Part shown: positions 14,564 through 22,471 of the stretch, piece after piece
Numbering within the stretch: the first letter of the stretch is position 1
Layout of the letters: each line of letters opens with the position of its first letter
Translations under genes and position numbers: made by a program
NCBI GenBank assembly: GCA_035500775.1
Contig: DATJWY010000079.1
Coordinates: 1-25,849 of the forward strand
Direction of reading: 5' to 3'
Source of the DNA: DATJWY01 sp035500775
GTDB taxonomy: Bacteria; Pseudomonadota; Alphaproteobacteria; Acetobacterales; Acetobacteraceae
DNA length: 25,849 nucleotides
The notes under the pieces: model-generated
Database searches by the model: none
What the model saw: only the letters and a program-made list of their open reading frames with translations
Told to the model about the DNA's origin: nothing

Positions 14564-15898
14564 TCAGGCGGCGGCAATCGCCTGCCGGAGGACGGAACGA
14601 GCAAGCATGGCGCCGACGTCATTTTGCCAGAGCCACAGGCCATTGGCCTGACCGACGAAGCTCGGTTCGCCACCCAGGCTGCCACGTGGCACGAAGCCCG
14701 CGGCGAGACCGATGCCGAACAGTCCTGGCAGTGGCTTGGCATTCGCATCCAGGATGCGGCACTCCCCATCGACCAGCGGGGGCAGGCCTGGACCGTCCGC
14801 TAGCAGAGGCATCTCGTTTGATTGCGCATCGAGGATCGGCAGGGCCCTTGGGCGATATCCGAGGGCGGCAACGATCAGATCCGCCGTGTCGAGAATACGA
14901 CGTGCCTCCTGATCGTCCGGGCTCGACAATCTGTGCAGCCGCAGCCGTTCCTCCGGCGGGCGACCGCCAATACCACGTACGCGCATGATGAGTTCGCGAG
15001 AATCAAGCCGGAAGCCTGCCAGACGGAACACGCGTCCGGTCACGGGGCAGATGTCATCCGGGCCGAATTCCAGGTAGCCATCGGCTTGGGCGGCGGCGGC
15101 GGACTCATACGTGACCCGCAGCTCGCGCCGGTGCAGCACGGTGATGCCCCCTGGCTGGAAGGTCACGCTCGGCAGTCGATAGAGCAGTGCATGCGCCGCG
15201 GAAATCGCGCTCTGTGACCCGCCGACAACCGCCACTTTTGGGTTCGGCAGATCTTGCAACCGCAGCGCAACCTCGTCGAGGCCACGCTGGGTCAACACTG
15301 TTCCGGATTGGATCAGTTTGTTTTCGTAGCGGGGCAGCAGCGGAGCGCCGGCAACAATCTCCGACTCCAGCCTTTCAACCGGCTGTGAGCCGCCCGTCGC
15401 CAGCACCACGGAGCGAGAAAGCAGTTTCTTCTCGTTATTATCGCGCAGGTTGCGCACCCGGGTGAGCCACAAGCCGTCAGCGAGCATCTGGGTGCTGATT
15501 GCCTCGTGCTCGGCGAGAACGGTGCCGCCCTCGGTGGTCTTGACGATCTCCTGGAGGGTTTGGCCAACGACGAACAGGAATTCGCCGGCGAGAGCTAGGG
15601 GAACCGGACCACCCCGATAGGCGATGATCGCCTGTGTCGCCGGATGATCAAGCAGGGCATGCAGCCGAGGATCGGTATCGCCTTCGATGCAACTTACGAA
15701 TGTATCGGCCAGACTGTCAGAGTTAATAACGTAATTACCGAGATCGCCTGCTCCGAGCGCGGGCGATCTCTCGATCAGCGTGAAGCCGGGGGCAAGCAAT
15801 TCAGGGAGCAGATGATGACGGCAGGCGGCGAGCAGGGGAGCGAGGCCGCCGGGGCCACCGCCCACCATGACGGCATTATTCACAATAATTTCGTTCAT
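14564..15898 (-). CDS. FAD/NAD(P)-binding flavoprotein (monooxygenase/oxidoreductase-like)
   Basis: A 444-residue protein with two dinucleotide-binding motifs: FAD-type GGGPGG at 13-18 near the N-terminus and NAD(P)-type VVGGSQSAISAA at 224-235. VLATGG (165-170) and a C-terminal DLIVAALGYRP segment are also present. This two-Rossmann layout resembles class B flavin monooxygenases and the lysine/ornithine N-hydroxylase clan, but the substrate cannot be told. ATG at 15898 is chosen over a GTG at 15916; GTGAGG lies about 12 bases upstream. It stands alone on the minus strand between the replication module and polysaccharide genes. The end HDVGAMLARSVL has no targeting signal, so it is likely cytoplasmic. 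Confidence 0.7.
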   Translation of the reverse strand: MNEIIVNNAVMVGGGPGGLAPLLAACRHHLLPELLAPGFTLIERSPALGAGDLGNYVINSDSLADTFVSCIEGDTDPRLHALLDHPATQAIIAYRGGPVPLALAGEFLFVVGQTLQEIVKTTEGGTVLAEHEAISTQMLADGLWLTRVRNLRDNNEKKLLSRSVVLATGGSQPVERLESEIVAGAPLLPRYENKLIQSGTVLTQRGLDEVALRLQDLPNPKVAVVGGSQSAISAAHALLYRLPSVTFQPGGITVLHRRELRVTYESAAAAQADGYLEFGPDDICPVTGRVFRLAGFRLDSRELIMRVRGIGGRPPEERLRLHRLSSPDDQEARRILDTADLIVAALGYRPRALPILDAQSNEMPLLADGPGLPPLVDGECRILDANAKPLPGLFGIGLAAGFVPRGSLGGEPSFVGQANGLWLWQNDVGAMLARSVLRQAIAAA

Positions 15899-16154
15899 GT
15901 GAATCAAACGCCTCACTTTTTACTCATTGTCCCATCTTACGGGACACGCTAATGGATCAGGCTTGGCACCTAAAGGACAAAAGCGGGGTGGACAGTCAGG
16001 TAAACGAACTGTTAAGTAAGCCAATGCCAAAATGGCTACGATCAGAACACATATAGGGTGATGATTCGCCACAAGGCATGGCATGTGGTTGGATATTGTC
16101 GCTTACGCTTCTACTGCAGCGTACCTATTTTGCCTTGCGTAGTCAGGGCCGAAC
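15899..16154. promoter_or_regulatory. Divergent intergenic region with TGTCCC inverted repeat
   Basis: This stretch separates the flavoprotein gene and the glycosyltransferase-like gene, which diverge. It contains TGTCCC-N7-GGGACA at 15928-15946, 30 bases upstream of the flavoprotein start, a plausible operator. Base composition is lower in GC than in neighbouring genes. No confident promoter boxes were identified. Confidence 0.35.
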
Positions 16155-17063
16155 ATGAACCATAGTTATGCTGTTCTGTGTAAAACGTTCTTTCAGAACC
16201 GCTTCGTGGCACGACGTCTCCGTGATCTCTCCGCGCGGGCCACGGGAGGCGATTTCTACGTAATCCACGACAGCACACGACAATGCGCGCAGTTTGGTCC
16301 CGATACCCGGGTGGTTCACGCGCGCGAAACCGATCTGATCGAAGCGGGATTCGCCAATTATCCGGCAGGCAACCTTTTCTGGTACAACGCCGATTATCCA
16401 CTCTATCGATTTTTCGATCGATATCCGGACTACGATTATTACGTTATGGTTGAATTCGATGCTGTGGCGACACGCGGATTGGATACGCTCGTGCGTCAGG
16501 CTGCCGCGGAAGGGACCGATTTCATCGGCCAACCGATCGACACCCCCGTGGGGGAATGGAAATGGCTCGAATCCTGCGACGGCCTTTATGCCCGGCATGA
16601 GGTCAAGCCGTATCTCCTTTGTGTATCCTTGTTCTCACATCGCGCTGTTCGCTTATTGCGGGACCGTCGGCTTGAACTTTCACGCGCATATCGCGCGCGG
16701 CAAACCACCTCTTGGCCGATTGCAGAGGCTTTCGTCGGTACGGAACTGCATCGCGATGGCATGGCGGTCCGGCATCTGGATGCTTATGGCCGGCTTGGCC
16801 GCTATGATGTCTGGCCGCCCTATCATGAGTTGCAGTTGAGCGGGTTATCCGGCCAGCTTTTCATCCATCCCGTGCTGAACGGAAAACGCTACTGGAGGGG
16901 ATTGCTGCGCAACGGGCTGTTCCCCGCCTTGCGGGCCTGGGGCGATATGGCACTCGGCCGCGAGCGATCCTATGAGCCGTGGACGGCTCGCAGACTGTCT
17001 CCGGCGCGGTCCGCCTCCATGGCGACACGCATTCCTTTCCGGTCCGGTGCCAACCAAGCGTGA
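16155..17063 (+). CDS. Putative glycosyltransferase-like protein
   Basis: A 302-residue protein that I do not firmly recognise. The N-terminus SYAVLCKTFFQNRF, the strand GGDFYVIHDS and the acidic segment DYYVMVEFDAV (E100-F-D102, in a DxD-like position) resemble the GT-A fold of sugar-nucleotide transferases. Conserved-looking WYNADYPLYRFF and SWPIAEAFVGTEL follow. It has no signal peptide and no membrane span. CAGGG lies about eight bases before the ATG. The next gene on the same strand encodes a polysaccharide polymerase/ligase-like membrane protein, which supports a role in glycan assembly. The basic C-terminal 40 residues look variable. A hypothetical protein of unknown function is the fallback call. 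Confidence 0.5.
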   Translation: MNHSYAVLCKTFFQNRFVARRLRDLSARATGGDFYVIHDSTRQCAQFGPDTRVVHARETDLIEAGFANYPAGNLFWYNADYPLYRFFDRYPDYDYYVMVEFDAVATRGLDTLVRQAAAEGTDFIGQPIDTPVGEWKWLESCDGLYARHEVKPYLLCVSLFSHRAVRLLRDRRLELSRAYRARQTTSWPIAEAFVGTELHRDGMAVRHLDAYGRLGRYDVWPPYHELQLSGLSGQLFIHPVLNGKRYWRGLLRNGLFPALRAWGDMALGRERSYEPWTARRLSPARSASMATRIPFRSGANQA

Positions 17064-17191
17064 AAGCGGATAGCTAGGTCTTTTTCAAAGGCGGCCATGG
17101 CAGGCCGGAAAACCAGGCCACAAACAGGTATTTTCAGGATGTATTCAAGACTTCGTTTGTTGTCTGCGTACGTCATGAAACCCAAGATCGT

Positions 17192-18838
17192 ATGCGCAAT
17201 GAACCCGGCCAGGTGACACTCATTCCGCCATTTGCGGATTGGGGTGGCGGACCAGATCCGGTGTCGTCAGGCCGGGAAGAAGGAAGCCAGAACTTGGCGA
17301 GCAGATTGATCGGCCCTTACGCCAGCGGACTCGTTCCCTCCGATCACCGCCACATGGAGGCCGGTTTGACGACGCCCGGCCCGATCCGAGTGCCGCACGC
17401 ACAGGCGCGGAAGGGCGGGGCGAGCCGGCAACAGGCCCGTGCCTTGTTCGCCGAGGTTCTGTTCGTTTGCCTCGGCCTCGCGCTGGCCTTTCCGTTCATG
17501 CTGGTCGCCGCGGGCGGAGCGAGCGCGGTGCGGTTGATCTTCCCGGCCTATGCGCTGGGAATCACCCTTTGGCTGATGAGCAGCAAGCGGTATCTCATGC
17601 CGGTCTTCATCGTTGCCGTCTTCGCGTTCGTGTCGTTTCTCCGGCGCGTCGCCGATTACCACGCGGGATTTGTCGCTTTCAATCCGATCCTGCTCTCTCC
17701 TTACATCGCATTATTGCCGACGCTCGGTGCCCTCGGCCGGCGGGTGCTGGGACAGAAACCCGGCCTGATCTGGCCGTTCACGGCGATCTGCATCTGCGTC
17801 GCCTACGGGATCTATGCCGCCCTGCTGTCGGGGATCATCACCGAGGCTCTGTTTGAGCCGTTGCGTTGGATTCTGCCCATCGCGCTCTGCGTCTTCATCA
17901 TGGAGAAGCCGGATGAGGTGGAGCAGATCCGGCGGGCACTCAACATGGCATTGATGGTCATCATTCCGGTTCTCGCGATCTATGGTGTCGAGCAATATCT
18001 GAACCCGCCGCTCTGGGACGTGCTCTGGATGCAGAACGTGGACCTCCCGATGTTCGGGATGCCTGTGGCCTATCAGGTCCGCGTCTTCAGCATGATGAAT
18101 TCGCCGATGTCGAATGGCGTGTTCGTCGTCTCCGGCATGATCCTGCTGGCGGGGGAGGGGCTCCTCAGCCTGTTGATCGCGGCGGCCGGATTGCCGATGC
18201 TGGCGCTGACGCTTGACCGCGAGGCCTGGGTGCAATGCGCGATCGGCTTGGTGAGCTTGTTTCTGCAGGCGCCGGCCTCTCGTAAGATGACCCTGCTCTT
18301 CGGCATTGTCATGATCGGCATCGGGGCGGCGTCGTTCGCCAGCAGCACATTGTTTACCCCTGAGATCCGCAACCAACTGGAACAGCGTTTCTCGACCTTC
18401 TCATCGCTTGGCACGGATACGAGCGCGGATGACCGGTTGAATACCTATGGCTCATTCTTCAGGCGGCTGGCGGAGAGTCCGCTCGGCGAGGGCTTCGGCG
18501 CCAATGGCTCGATGGCCGCCACGGCCAATAAGCGTGAGTCGATTCCGCTCGATAGCGCCATCCTGGAGAGCGGGATCACCTTCGGGGTGCCGATGGGAAC
18601 GGTCTATTTTCTCGCCATGGGAACGTTGGTGCTCAACGGCTTCAAGGCATGGCGCGCCACGGCCGGGCGCTTGTCGGCCTGCATCGCGCTCGTGGTCAGT
18701 ATCGTCTGTACCTCGCCGCTCGGCATCAACCAGATCGGCGAGGCCAGTATCCTGACATGGGCGTCGCTCGGAATCCTGTTTGGCAGTGCCATGGGCCGCG
18801 CTCCGTCGCGCATGGTTGCTCTGGCGAGGAAACGTTGA
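17192..18838 (+). CDS. O-antigen ligase / Wzy-type polysaccharide polymerase-like membrane protein
   Basis: A 548-residue protein with a hydrophilic N-tail of about 80 residues followed by roughly ten or more hydrophobic spans (first near AEVLFVCLGLALAFPFMLVA). A large loop near residues 390-450 carries RFSTFSSLGTDTSADDRLNTY and SPLGEGFGANGS, typical of the periplasmic loop of the O-antigen ligase (Wzy_C, PF04932) superfamily. Such enzymes polymerise or transfer lipid-linked glycan repeats at the periplasmic face of the inner membrane. The start is uncertain: the ATG at 17192 has only a weak ribosome site, and M55 (17354) is an alternative. The gene ends 18 bases before the convergent NUDIX gene. 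It fits with the priming transferase at 19716. Confidence 0.75.
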   Translation: MRNEPGQVTLIPPFADWGGGPDPVSSGREEGSQNLASRLIGPYASGLVPSDHRHMEAGLTTPGPIRVPHAQARKGGASRQQARALFAEVLFVCLGLALAFPFMLVAAGGASAVRLIFPAYALGITLWLMSSKRYLMPVFIVAVFAFVSFLRRVADYHAGFVAFNPILLSPYIALLPTLGALGRRVLGQKPGLIWPFTAICICVAYGIYAALLSGIITEALFEPLRWILPIALCVFIMEKPDEVEQIRRALNMALMVIIPVLAIYGVEQYLNPPLWDVLWMQNVDLPMFGMPVAYQVRVFSMMNSPMSNGVFVVSGMILLAGEGLLSLLIAAAGLPMLALTLDREAWVQCAIGLVSLFLQAPASRKMTLLFGIVMIGIGAASFASSTLFTPEIRNQLEQRFSTFSSLGTDTSADDRLNTYGSFFRRLAESPLGEGFGANGSMAATANKRESIPLDSAILESGITFGVPMGTVYFLAMGTLVLNGFKAWRATAGRLSACIALVVSIVCTSPLGINQIGEASILTWASLGILFGSAMGRAPSRMVALARKR

Positions 18839-18856
18839 ACGGTTGCCTCCAGCATA

Positions 18857-19366
18857 TCAGAACGCCGGACAGGGGGAAGGATGGGGATGGTTCGCCCGCC
18901 CGATGCCGGCGCACTCCAGGTAGGCGCGCAGGGTCGGGGTAAGGTGTGCCATGGCGAGCATTTCAATGGGCACGAAGCACGCGTCGGCGATCTCGCGCCG
19001 GTCCGGGCGCAACACTGGTTCCTCGGCCAGATGCAGCGTGAAGACATGCACCTGGTCGCGGCGGTAATCCCAGTCACCGCGCAACACGCAGGCCGGAACG
19101 AGGTGCGTGGCATCCATCACGAGGCCGAGTTCCTCCCGTAACTCCCTTTGTGCAGCGACTTCCGGCGGTTCACCTGAACGCACACCGCCGCCGGGCAAGG
19201 TCAGGCCGGCGCGGTAGGATTGCTGTACCACCAGGATGCGGTCGCCGACCCAGAGGGCGACGAGGGCGCCACGATGGTGTGGCTTGCGCAGGCGCCACCA
19301 GAGGCGGGCCATGCAGAAACCAACGCGATAGATGCGCTGGAAGGCGCGATCGATCGGAGAGGTCAT
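18857..19366 (-). CDS. NUDIX hydrolase
   Basis: A 169-residue protein with a perfect Nudix box, G-x5-E-x7-RELREELGL (residues 60-82), which binds the metal and cleaves a nucleoside diphosphate linked to another group. The preceding ALVALWVGDRILVVQQSYR and LTLPGGG are the usual strands. A basic N-terminus (RIYRVGFCMARLWWRLRKPHHR) could touch membranes. The substrate is unknown; in a polysaccharide locus a nucleotide sugar is conceivable. The ATG at 19366 fits the family start, while ATGs at 19384 and 19396 are in frame and possible. It is convergent with the polymerase gene and divergent from the priming transferase. Confidence 0.85.
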   Translation of the reverse strand: MTSPIDRAFQRIYRVGFCMARLWWRLRKPHHRGALVALWVGDRILVVQQSYRAGLTLPGGGVRSGEPPEVAAQRELREELGLVMDATHLVPACVLRGDWDYRRDQVHVFTLHLAEEPVLRPDRREIADACFVPIEMLAMAHLTPTLRAYLECAGIGRANHPHPSPCPAF

Positions 19367-19715
19367 CGCAGTATCTTTCGGCATCGTTCGTCCCATTCAA
19401 TCCGCGCAGTCAGAACATTTCTTGCTCAGGTAGAATTGCCGGAACGAAAAATGCCCTGGGCGTGAAGGCCGGCCCCGCATTGTACGGCCGCATGATCGTC
19501 GCGTGCTCTCGCATGCGCGAGGATTGTCAATAAAATGAGAACAAGCCAGCTTTCGCAGGCTTTATGTAAAAAATATCGTAAATTGATGTTGTGCTGATGC
19601 GAAATGAACCATTATCGGCGCTATCTGTTGCTCTTCCGTGGATCCCGACGAGACGTGGGCATCAGTCGGGCCGTTCTCTTCGCGTAGCAGTGGAAACGGC
19701 GAGGCACGTTCTGGA
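19367..19715. promoter_or_regulatory. Upstream region of the priming transferase gene with AT-rich segment
   Basis: About 350 bases without a supported gene. The part at 19527-19590 is far richer in A and T than anything nearby (for example TTGTCAATAAAATGAG and TATGTAAAAAATATCGTAAA) and contains AGCC-N10-GGCT (19545-19562). It probably holds the promoter of the downstream sugar-phosphate transferase and could bind a nucleoid-type regulator. No definite -35/-10 pair is claimed. Confidence 0.4.
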
Positions 19716-21206
19716 ATGGCGGTGGCTCGAATGGACGCAACGGAAACAGACCGGCTTTCCCTGGGCTATGCGTTGCCGGGCCGGGTCGCCCAGGCATCCG
19801 GAAGATCCTGGTTCACCCGGCTGCCAGAGCCGGTTGTGGTGGACCTGACCCGCTGGCTGGACGGATTTCTGATCGGGTCCGCAACCTTGTTGGAATGGTC
19901 GGCCGCTGAAGAGAACACGCGGGCATTGCTCTATGGCCATCTCCTCGCCCTCCTGTGCGGTGTTGGCGTAACGGTGCTGAGCCTGCGCCGGTTCGGCTTC
20001 TACGATCTGCGCTGCCTCAGATCCTTCCCGAGGCAGGCGCGGATGCTGCTGCCCGCCCTGCTGATCGGCACGAGCGTGCTGTTCTTCGGCCTCGCGCTGC
20101 TCGGGCAGGAAACCCAGCCGATGCATGCCTCCCTGTATTGGTTCGGGGTTGCCTCGGCGCTGCTGCTCGGCGCCCATCTCGGGCTGTCGTTGCTCGTCCG
20201 GCGCTGGTCGCAAGCCGGCGTGTTCGCGCGCAGGGTCGCGATCCTTGGCTCGCCGGGGCCAAGCGCGGCGATGATCGAGCGCCTGGCCCACGATCCCGAG
20301 GCATACCAGATCACCGGCCTTTACAACGAGACTGACGATCAACCCATGCTTGCCACGGCGGTCACGCCGTTGCGCGGCGGTGCTGAGGCCCTGGTCGCTG
20401 ATGCGCAACTCACTCCGGTGGATGACGTCGTCATTGCCCTCGCGCCGGATGAGGTCGGGCGTGCGGCCACGGCACGGGCACGGCTTGCGAGCGTGATCGC
20501 GAACATTCACCTCACGGTCGATCTGCCCAGGCAGCCGATCGCCACCTGCACCGCATTCGCCGGGATGCCGCTCGTTACCCTGGACCGCGCGCCGCTGACG
20601 GCCTGTCAGTCAATCCGCAAATCGGTTTTCGACCGGATCACGGCGTCGATCCTGCTCGTGGTGCTGGCGCCGTTGCTGCTGGCGGTCGCCCTGGCGATCA
20701 GGCTCGATAGTCCGGGACCGATACTGTTCCTGCAGCCGCGCATCGGCTTCAACAATCGTCCGTTCCGCATCTACAAGTTCCGCACGATGTACCACGAGAT
20801 GACGGATCTGCTGGCGGACCGGCAGACGGTGCGCGGGGATCCGCGGATCACGCGCGTGGGCAAATGGCTGCGCAAGCTTAGCCTGGACGAGTTGCCGCAA
20901 CTCCTGAACGTGCTGGATGGCAGCATGTCGCTGGTGGGGCCACGGCCGCACGCGCCGAACACCAAGGCGGCTGGACAATTGTTCCAGGATGTCGTGCCGG
21001 ATTATCCGGTGCGCCACAGGGTCAAGCCCGGCATTACCGGTTGGGCGCAGGTGAATGGTTGGCGCGGCGAGACGCGGACGGTGGAGCAGGTGCGGAAGCG
21101 GGTGGAGTTCGACCTCTACTACGCCCGCAACTGGTCGCTGCTTTTCGATCTCAGGATATTGGTTCTGACCTTACTGCGCGAGGTGTTTAGCGCGAAGGCG
21201 TTCTGA
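19716..21206 (+). CDS. Undecaprenyl-phosphate sugar phosphotransferase (polyprenyl glycosylphosphotransferase)
   Basis: A 496-residue membrane enzyme of the WcaJ/GumD/ExoY type that transfers hexose-1-phosphate from a UDP-sugar to undecaprenyl phosphate, the first step of exopolysaccharide repeat synthesis. The N-terminal half has about four membrane spans (45-165) and a Rossmann-like CoA-binding fold (RRVAILGSPGPSAAM, 172-186). The C-terminal catalytic domain starts near 304 (FDRITASILLVVLAPLLL) and has KFRTM (354-358), LSLDELPQLLNVL with the D391-E392 dyad, and GSMSLVGPRP. The C-terminus KPGITGWAQVNGWRG...YYARNWSL is classic. The start is uncertain: GTG at 19638 and ATGs at 19716 and 19731 are all in frame. 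Sugar specificity cannot be read. Transcription probably starts in the AT-rich region upstream. Confidence 0.93.
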   Translation: MAVARMDATETDRLSLGYALPGRVAQASGRSWFTRLPEPVVVDLTRWLDGFLIGSATLLEWSAAEENTRALLYGHLLALLCGVGVTVLSLRRFGFYDLRCLRSFPRQARMLLPALLIGTSVLFFGLALLGQETQPMHASLYWFGVASALLLGAHLGLSLLVRRWSQAGVFARRVAILGSPGPSAAMIERLAHDPEAYQITGLYNETDDQPMLATAVTPLRGGAEALVADAQLTPVDDVVIALAPDEVGRAATARARLASVIANIHLTVDLPRQPIATCTAFAGMPLVTLDRAPLTACQSIRKSVFDRITASILLVVLAPLLLAVALAIRLDSPGPILFLQPRIGFNNRPFRIYKFRTMYHEMTDLLADRQTVRGDPRITRVGKWLRKLSLDELPQLLNVLDGSMSLVGPRPHAPNTKAAGQLFQDVVPDYPVRHRVKPGITGWAQVNGWRGETRTVEQVRKRVEFDLYYARNWSLLFDLRILVLTLLREVFSAKAF

Positions 21207-21248
21207 AAATTCCTGACCGACGGGATCGTTAAACGAAATGGCGTCTGA

Positions 21249-21347
21249 GAGCCCGTTTGAAAACTCGCTAGAGCCACAACCTGTAGCGTCGACCACAGAT
21301 ACTCGCCTACCGCCTGATGTAGCTTGACGCTGTTTTCAAATGGGCTC
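21249..21347. repeat. MITE-like element with 16-bp inverted ends
   Basis: GAGCCCGTTTGAAAAC at 21249-21264 and its inverse GTTTTCAAATGGGCTC at 21332-21347 differ at one base. They bound a 99-base segment with no coding capacity. The ends look like insertion-sequence termini, so this may be a non-autonomous element or a deleted IS. No clear target duplication is seen at the borders. Confidence 0.6.
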
Positions 21348-21424
21348 TGGGGCCTTTCGGCCCCCTCATGCGCAGGCACGCTTTCGCGTGACAGGCTCAG
21401 GCTGAGGGCGGGACGCTTCGACAT

Positions 21425-21473
21425 TAGAGCAAGATGGGTTTAGGTGGAACCACCTGAACCCATTAACTTGCTC
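21425..21473. repeat. TAGAGC-type palindrome 1
   Basis: A long imperfect hairpin. GAGCAAG pairs with CTTGCTC outside, and GGGTTTAGGTGG pairs with CCACCTGAACCC inside with one G-U pair and a 2-base loop. The left end reads TTAGAGC. It is probably a dispersed palindromic unit and has no coding role. Confidence 0.6.
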
Positions 21474-21488
21474 GCCAAAACAAAGACC

Positions 21489-21530
21489 TAGAGCGGGATG
21501 AGCGCGTCCTTCAGCGATCGTCCCGCTCTA
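21489..21530. repeat. TAGAGC-type palindrome 2
   Basis: TAGAGCGGGA at 21489-21498 and its exact inverse TCCCGCTCTA at 21521-21530 give a 10-bp stem. The ends match those of the neighbouring palindrome and of the one at 22352. Confidence 0.6.
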
Positions 21531-21610
21531 AAATGCCTGTATGGCACGGCCCGGGGCGTGTCCGGTTTATCCGCGGTACGCTCCAGGCCGCCGGTCGCGG
21601 CGGGCGCCGC

Positions 21611-21919
21611 TTACATCCAGTGGCCCGGCACCCAGACCGCCGTGGCACCGCTCCCCTGCCAGTAGCCATCTTGCCACATTGCGCCATGGCCGGCACGTTC
21701 CACCCAACGGCCCTGGTCCCAGGCATAGCCGGTGCCCGTCCAATCCCAGTGACCCGGCTGCCAGATCAGCGGCGTCGCGGTGACGGGCGGCTTGGGGATG
21801 GATTCGGCGCGGGGGGGCGGCGGTGGCGGCGGGCCAGGCGACGGAGCCGGCTGCTGGGCGCATCCCGACAAAGCGAGGGCCATCAGCCCGGTCAGCGCCG
21901 CGGCGAGGACCTGTTTCAT
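21611..21919 (-). CDS. Small WxxGxW-repeat lipoprotein
   Basis: A 102-residue precursor. The signal MKQVLAAALTGLMALALSGC ends in a lipobox (LSGC), so the cysteine is probably lipidated and the protein anchored to a membrane. A proline-rich linker (PAPSPGPPPPPPP) follows. The mature part has tryptophan/glycine repeats: IWQPGHWDWTG, YAWDQGRWVER, MWQDGYWQGS and VWVPGHWM. These match the WXXGXW/YXWXPGHW repeat family found in proteobacterial envelope proteins of unknown function. ATG at 21919 has GGAGA eight bases upstream. Binding to glycans or peptidoglycan is a guess; proximity to the polysaccharide genes is the only hint. Confidence 0.8.
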   Translation of the reverse strand: MKQVLAAALTGLMALALSGCAQQPAPSPGPPPPPPPRAESIPKPPVTATPLIWQPGHWDWTGTGYAWDQGRWVERAGHGAMWQDGYWQGSGATAVWVPGHWM

Positions 21920-22181
21920 GTTTGCCGTCTCCTTATGTCGCATTACGGTCGGGAACTGAAGCGCGCCCGGCGCGGCGAACCCGTCGAACGCACGACAAGC
22001 CTTTGCTTTGCATGGGACTTTGTTGATCCCGATGAATTTATCCGAACCATTCGTCCCTGAGTGGCAACACTAGACCCGGTTCGGTTCGCTCGTGCAATCT
22101 CACAGCCGCGCGGAGCTTCGTTGCGCTGGCAAACCTGGCCGGCGCTCATGGACCTGGGGCTTTCCCTTCGTGGCCACTCCA

Positions 22182-22260
22182 CCGCTCCTGCGGAGCGGCG
22201 GAACCTTGGGCCACTCCGCCCCAAACCCCGTCACGCGAAGGCGTGCATTCGCACGACGGG
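22182..22260. repeat. GC-rich palindromes (two units)
   Basis: CCGCTCC-TGC-GGAGCGG at 22182-22198 is a 7-bp stem. From 22225 begins ACCCCGTCACGCG then AGGCGTGC. This shares 21 of 22 bases with 25784-25805 and is followed by a CGTGC/GCACG hairpin. Confidence 0.6.
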
Positions 22261-22351
22261 GCCTTGAGGCCTCAGACCCCAATACCTGGAGCAATATCCG
22301 GTCAGATGGCCCCATCTAATCGGATTATCTTTCCCGTAAAATGAAAATGTT

Positions 22352-22393
22352 ATAGCGTTTTTTTGTGAGCCACGGAGACCGGAAAACGCTCTA
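22352..22393. repeat. TAGAGC-type palindrome 3
   Basis: AGCGTTTT (22354-22361) and AAAACGCT (22383-22390) are inverted. The right end reads CGCTCTA, which gives TAGAGCG on the other strand, as in the palindromes at 21425 and 21489. Confidence 0.55.
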
Positions 22394-22404
22394 AGTGGCG
22401 GATT

Positions 22405-22448
22405 CCAAAGGCTTGGCCTTTGGCGGGGTCCAGGGGCGGAGCCCCTGG
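22405..22448. repeat. Paired GC-rich palindromes downstream of bioA
   Basis: Two 8-bp perfect stems with 3-base loops lie in tandem: CCAAAGGC-TTG-GCCTTTGG (22405-22423) and CCAGGGGC-GGA-GCCCCTGG (22430-22448). They start about 23 bases past the bioA stop. The second has the same stem as 25765-25783. They may serve as REP-like units or help end transcription, though there is no T-run. Confidence 0.7.
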
Positions 22449-22471
22449 CCTTCCTACGGGTCAGCCTAAAG

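Larger units (their letters stand above)
21207..21610. other. Repeat-filled intergenic region
   Basis: No gene is supported between the priming transferase and the lipoprotein gene. The stretch holds the MITE-like element and two TAGAGC palindromes listed separately. A segment at about 21365-21392 (CATGCGCAGGCACGCTTTCG...) resembles the CACGCG/GGCGTGC repeat at 22225 and 25784. Confidence 0.5.
21920..22471. other. Gene-poor, repeat-rich intergenic region
   Basis: About 550 bases with no well-supported gene. A short open frame at 21935-22060 (41 codons) lacks a ribosome-binding site. The rest holds GC-rich palindromes at 22182-22198, 22225-22260 and 22405-22448, and an AGCGTTTT/AAAACGCT palindrome at 22352-22393, listed separately. 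Confidence 0.5.
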
